Shown here: in pieces, positions 60,823 to 64,000 of the stretch
Layout of the letters: the number at the start of each line of letters is the position of its first letter
Numbering within the stretch: position 1 is the first letter of the stretch
Source: Carposina sasakii
Lineage: Eukaryota > Arthropoda > Insecta > Lepidoptera > Carposinidae
NCBI GenBank assembly: GCA_014607495.2
Contig: CP053148.1
Location: forward strand, 15,438,001 to 15,502,000
Direction: 5' to 3'
DNA: 64,000 nt
Position numbers and translations under genes: made by a program
Notes under the pieces: generated by a model
Seen by the model: the letters and a program-made list of their open reading frames with translations, nothing else
Told to the model about the DNA's origin: nothing
The model's database searches: none

Positions 60823-62167
60823 TGCAGGCGAGCGCCAACATCTATCGAAACCAATACTGTAATATTCGACTTATTTTTATATTAAAAAACTATAATTAAT
60901 TATGCCATAACTAAAGGTAATGAATATTACAGCTGCAACGCGAGTCCTCCTATAATATTAACTTACCGGGCCTCTTCAGCTTTCCATTTCATAATATTAA
61001 AATACATTTTTATACTGTGTACTACGAAATTTATGATAATAATGTGAGACGTTTGTACCGTAAAGGGCATTGGGTAATTTTGTATGGACTAGTGGCGTAA
61101 TTTATCTAGCGGCTACAGTTTCTTTTCGTAGTAGGTGGCTGAGTGACGAAATTTACGCTGTCGGAACCGGTAATAGTTTCGAGCCGTTTCGCTTCTGGCT
61201 ATGCGAGCTAGTGAATAATATAACTTTGTGGCGATATAACATTCGGTTTAGCCTATCAGTTCAGCGCGGGTAGCATAACAATGCAGACAAAAGATCATTT
61301 GCACCATGTCGCGATAATTTCGTCGCCTTTTTCATGGATACGATGACGGGTTTGCGAATTAAACAAAACCTATAGACAACTATACTACTAGGTAACTAAC
61401 TATGCTACCCGTGCATATAAGCTAAATCATAAAATAATGGAAGTTTTAACTCATAAACTTATATACTGGTGTGCTTTGGGATCTTAGTTCTTATAGAATA
61501 TTTTGGTCCGATAATATTTACCCATGTCAATGGAATATTATCGTAATGGTTAAACATTTCTAACTACTTCCATGAGTGGCCACGGAAGTAAAAAGAACTC
61601 CACTTATACTCATACCCCTTTATAGAGTGATTTTATAATATGTCTTACTAACAACTGTTATTCTAGAAATTATTTTGATGCATTCAAAAGTCAACATATA
61701 ATAATTTATTTTTACAATAATTATAAATGATGTTTAATTGATATTGATTTTACTAGATAACTTTATGCACAACCTTTGATATACACAGTGTGGGCTATGC
61801 AGTTAATAGATTTTATTTTGATGACATTTAATTTAATTGAAATTCAATATTACATTGTATGTAATAAATTGCGTTATGGACATTCATCCATGTCTATGTA
61901 CTCACTAATGGATTATATTTGCCTTGATCATTAATTGAAATAAGATAATATTAAGAGGCTCCCCACACTGGCGCATTGGCTACAATCAGGGCGAGGATTG
62001 CTAGTGTGGGTGGTCGCTTAAATACAATACAGTGTCCAGTTAACAAACACCAATTACTAATTACTAAATAGTGTTTATAATATAATTATCACTGTCATTC
62101 GAGTGAACCACACATTATTGCAAAGGTAAATCAACATATAATATAAGAGCGTGTTAATACAGAGTAT

Positions 62168-62253
62168 AATAAAATTACTATATCAATTTCATGTATAAAT
62201 TTAGTGATTTGGAATTTTTTACCAATGTACTGTGCGATTTATGACTGAATAAA
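62168..62253 (+). terminator. Candidate poly(A) signals for Cdc42
   Basis: AATAAA hexamers occur at 62168-62173 and 62248-62253, about 1.35 to 1.43 kb after the Cdc42 stop. The intervening sequence is AT-rich with no competing gene, which would make a long 3' UTR. No cDNA evidence is available, and other weaker signals may be used. Confidence 0.3.
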
Positions 62254-62273
62254 ATAATATTCATTCCATGGAA

Positions 62274-64000
62274 TGTGTTTCCATTTTTTGAAAACTAGTT
62301 ACGGATTATTTAAGTTTGGTAAAGTACTTTAATTAAATATCACTTCATAACATATCGATATGTCTCGCATACTCTGTATCTGACACTTATTAGTTTCACA
62401 ATTTGACGAGCAAGAAGCCGCAACCCCTAGCAACAGCACTAACTATTCGGCAGTCTTCATCTCATTCATACAAACGTTAATTAACTATAAATAGTTAAAG
62501 TTTATAGTTTTCATGTATTTATTGTTTACTAGATAACAATCTGTTTGTAAAATAACGACTGAAATAGGATTAAGAATATCTAGAAAGAAAGAGTCAATAG
62601 TAGTTGCTCATCACAAATCACCTACAGTTTTGCATTTGTAGCAGATAAAGCGACATGCGACACATGTCCGCGCGTTCTATTGCATAATTACTTCCTTCAC
62701 ACAAAACGTATTCAAGTTGATAAACGAATATTGCAACGAATAGTAACACAAACATTGTTCACTAATTCCAGAATATATGCGTTTTGGTCTGTACTGATTT
62801 ACAGGTATGCGCTTTTAACCAATTAATTTTTAAACTTATATATTTTATAAATGTTATATTCAACAATGTACGTTTCTTACTCTATCGCATTTTAAAAGTT
62901 ATATGCTCTAGGGGACGCGCTACAACTAAACGTATCTGGTCACTTAACTAAAATTCGGAATTGTGATCGAAAGACGTGATCTTACGCTTTACTATCTTTG
63001 GCCCAGGCTTCATCAGCGGAGGCGTCTTAAGTATACCTACATAATTTTAACTATACTGATAAGAGTTTTAAAAATTATAAGTAAGATTGGTCAGTGAAAT
63101 ACCGTTATTTAATATGAAAACATATTACAGTTTAAATTGAAGTTATATAATGTAGCCAAACACGCCTCCGCTTATGTGCTACACGCCACATACCAAAACT
63201 GCAATATGTTAATATGTACATTTATCATAGACCTAAGGAGAGCTTTACCACGCTTTCATGGTATGTAGGTATCGAGGTAGAACTCTATAGCCATACGCAA
63301 AGACCCGCGTTGGACAGTGCCAATCACTTCTACAAACATTAAAAACGTACAGGTAATCTTTGTGATGTTCATATATTGCCATGAATACAGTATACCTAGG
63401 TATTATCGGTGATAGTGCGAAATGTTTTCCAGCCACCGCACCTGTTGTTCCTTTAAGTTCAAAATGTCTAATTCCTAAAATTATCAATGGTTTCAAAATA
63501 TCCAATTCCCAAATTGTCCAATATACTATAATGATGGGCTGGCTATAGTTAGGTAAATATCGATGTGTTGGTGAATATTCTATTATTGTATGGTAAGAGG
63601 CGTGCGCAACGTGGGTTAAAATGTAAAGGCGTACGTCTATTTCCTAGCAAAAGTGAGGTCTTGCGAATGTCTTTCAAACAAAATTTGCTTGCTTCACTCG
63701 ACAACATGTAGTGGCATCTCTTGTAGTTGTTTTTATATTTCACGACATAGAATGGGTGCAATATCGAAACAACCTCAATATGTGAGTGCAATTCTATGGC
63801 GCTAAGACCATGTATTTTTTACATATTCGCCATGGTTTTCCTCTTGTATTTCCCTAAAAATATTGATATTATGTGAATTTTTCTTACATAACTACTAGTA
63901 GAGATGAAGATTGCGAGTTCTCTAAAAGTATTAATATTTATTTTTCGTATGTTATTTCTAATATACGGTAGTTTTTCTTTAATGGTTATATTGATTATTC
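62274..64000. other. No gene recognised
   Basis: AT-rich. A motif run with AAAATGTCTAATTC and AAAATATCCAATTC lies at 63462-63530. The 80- and 86-codon minus ORFs at 63245-63791 have no recognisable features. Confidence 0.45.

Overview
The window is AT-rich eukaryotic DNA with spliced genes and almost wall-to-wall transposon debris. Several repeat types in it (Helitrons with A|T insertion sites and CTAG ends, tRNA-derived SINEs, an RTE LINE ending in GAT repeats, a DD37D maT mariner) are ones I associate with Lepidoptera, so the source is most likely a moth or butterfly. Species cannot be told from the sequence alone.

Two host genes can be rebuilt exon by exon. Peroxiredoxin 6 (1-Cys) lies on the minus strand at 45152..48467 in five exons and encodes 224 residues. 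Cdc42 lies on the plus strand at 56472..60822 in three coding exons and encodes 191 residues, probably with an upstream non-coding exon ending at 51029. The two genes are divergently arranged. A third candidate is a single minus-strand exon (41069..41223) encoding a signal peptide and ending in a good splice donor. If real, the transposon-rich 41 kb to its left could be its first intron, because no other recognisable coding exon was found there.

Layout: 1-27 kb holds a 5'-truncated RTE LINE with target duplication, SINE fragments, Helitron-like elements, several MITEs and foldbacks, and long stretches with nothing recognisable. 27.8-30.0 kb is a young, non-autonomous LTR retrotransposon with near-identical 462-bp LTRs and one intact 433-aa ORF. 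30-35 kb has an RTE-tailed SINE-like copy with target duplication, Helitrons and a TIR MITE. 35.4-38.8 kb is a stack of nested elements several levels deep. 41-45 kb holds the signal-peptide exon, decayed repeats and the 3' end of Prx6, whose stop codon abuts a MITE. 45-48.5 kb is Prx6, its introns loaded with a hAT-like MITE, a large foldback and a SINE. 51-62 kb is Cdc42; its presumed first intron carries a Helitron and a dead maT transposon, and intron 2 carries an antisense RNase H-bearing LINE. 62-64 kb is unassigned.

The window is mainly a record of mobile-element activity around two housekeeping genes: a redox enzyme and a Rho GTPase. Nothing shows that the two genes work in one pathway. 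The most unusual structures are the nested stack, the compact LTR element with its intact ORF, the RTE-tailed short element next to its probable LINE relative, and the MITE at the Prx6 stop codon.
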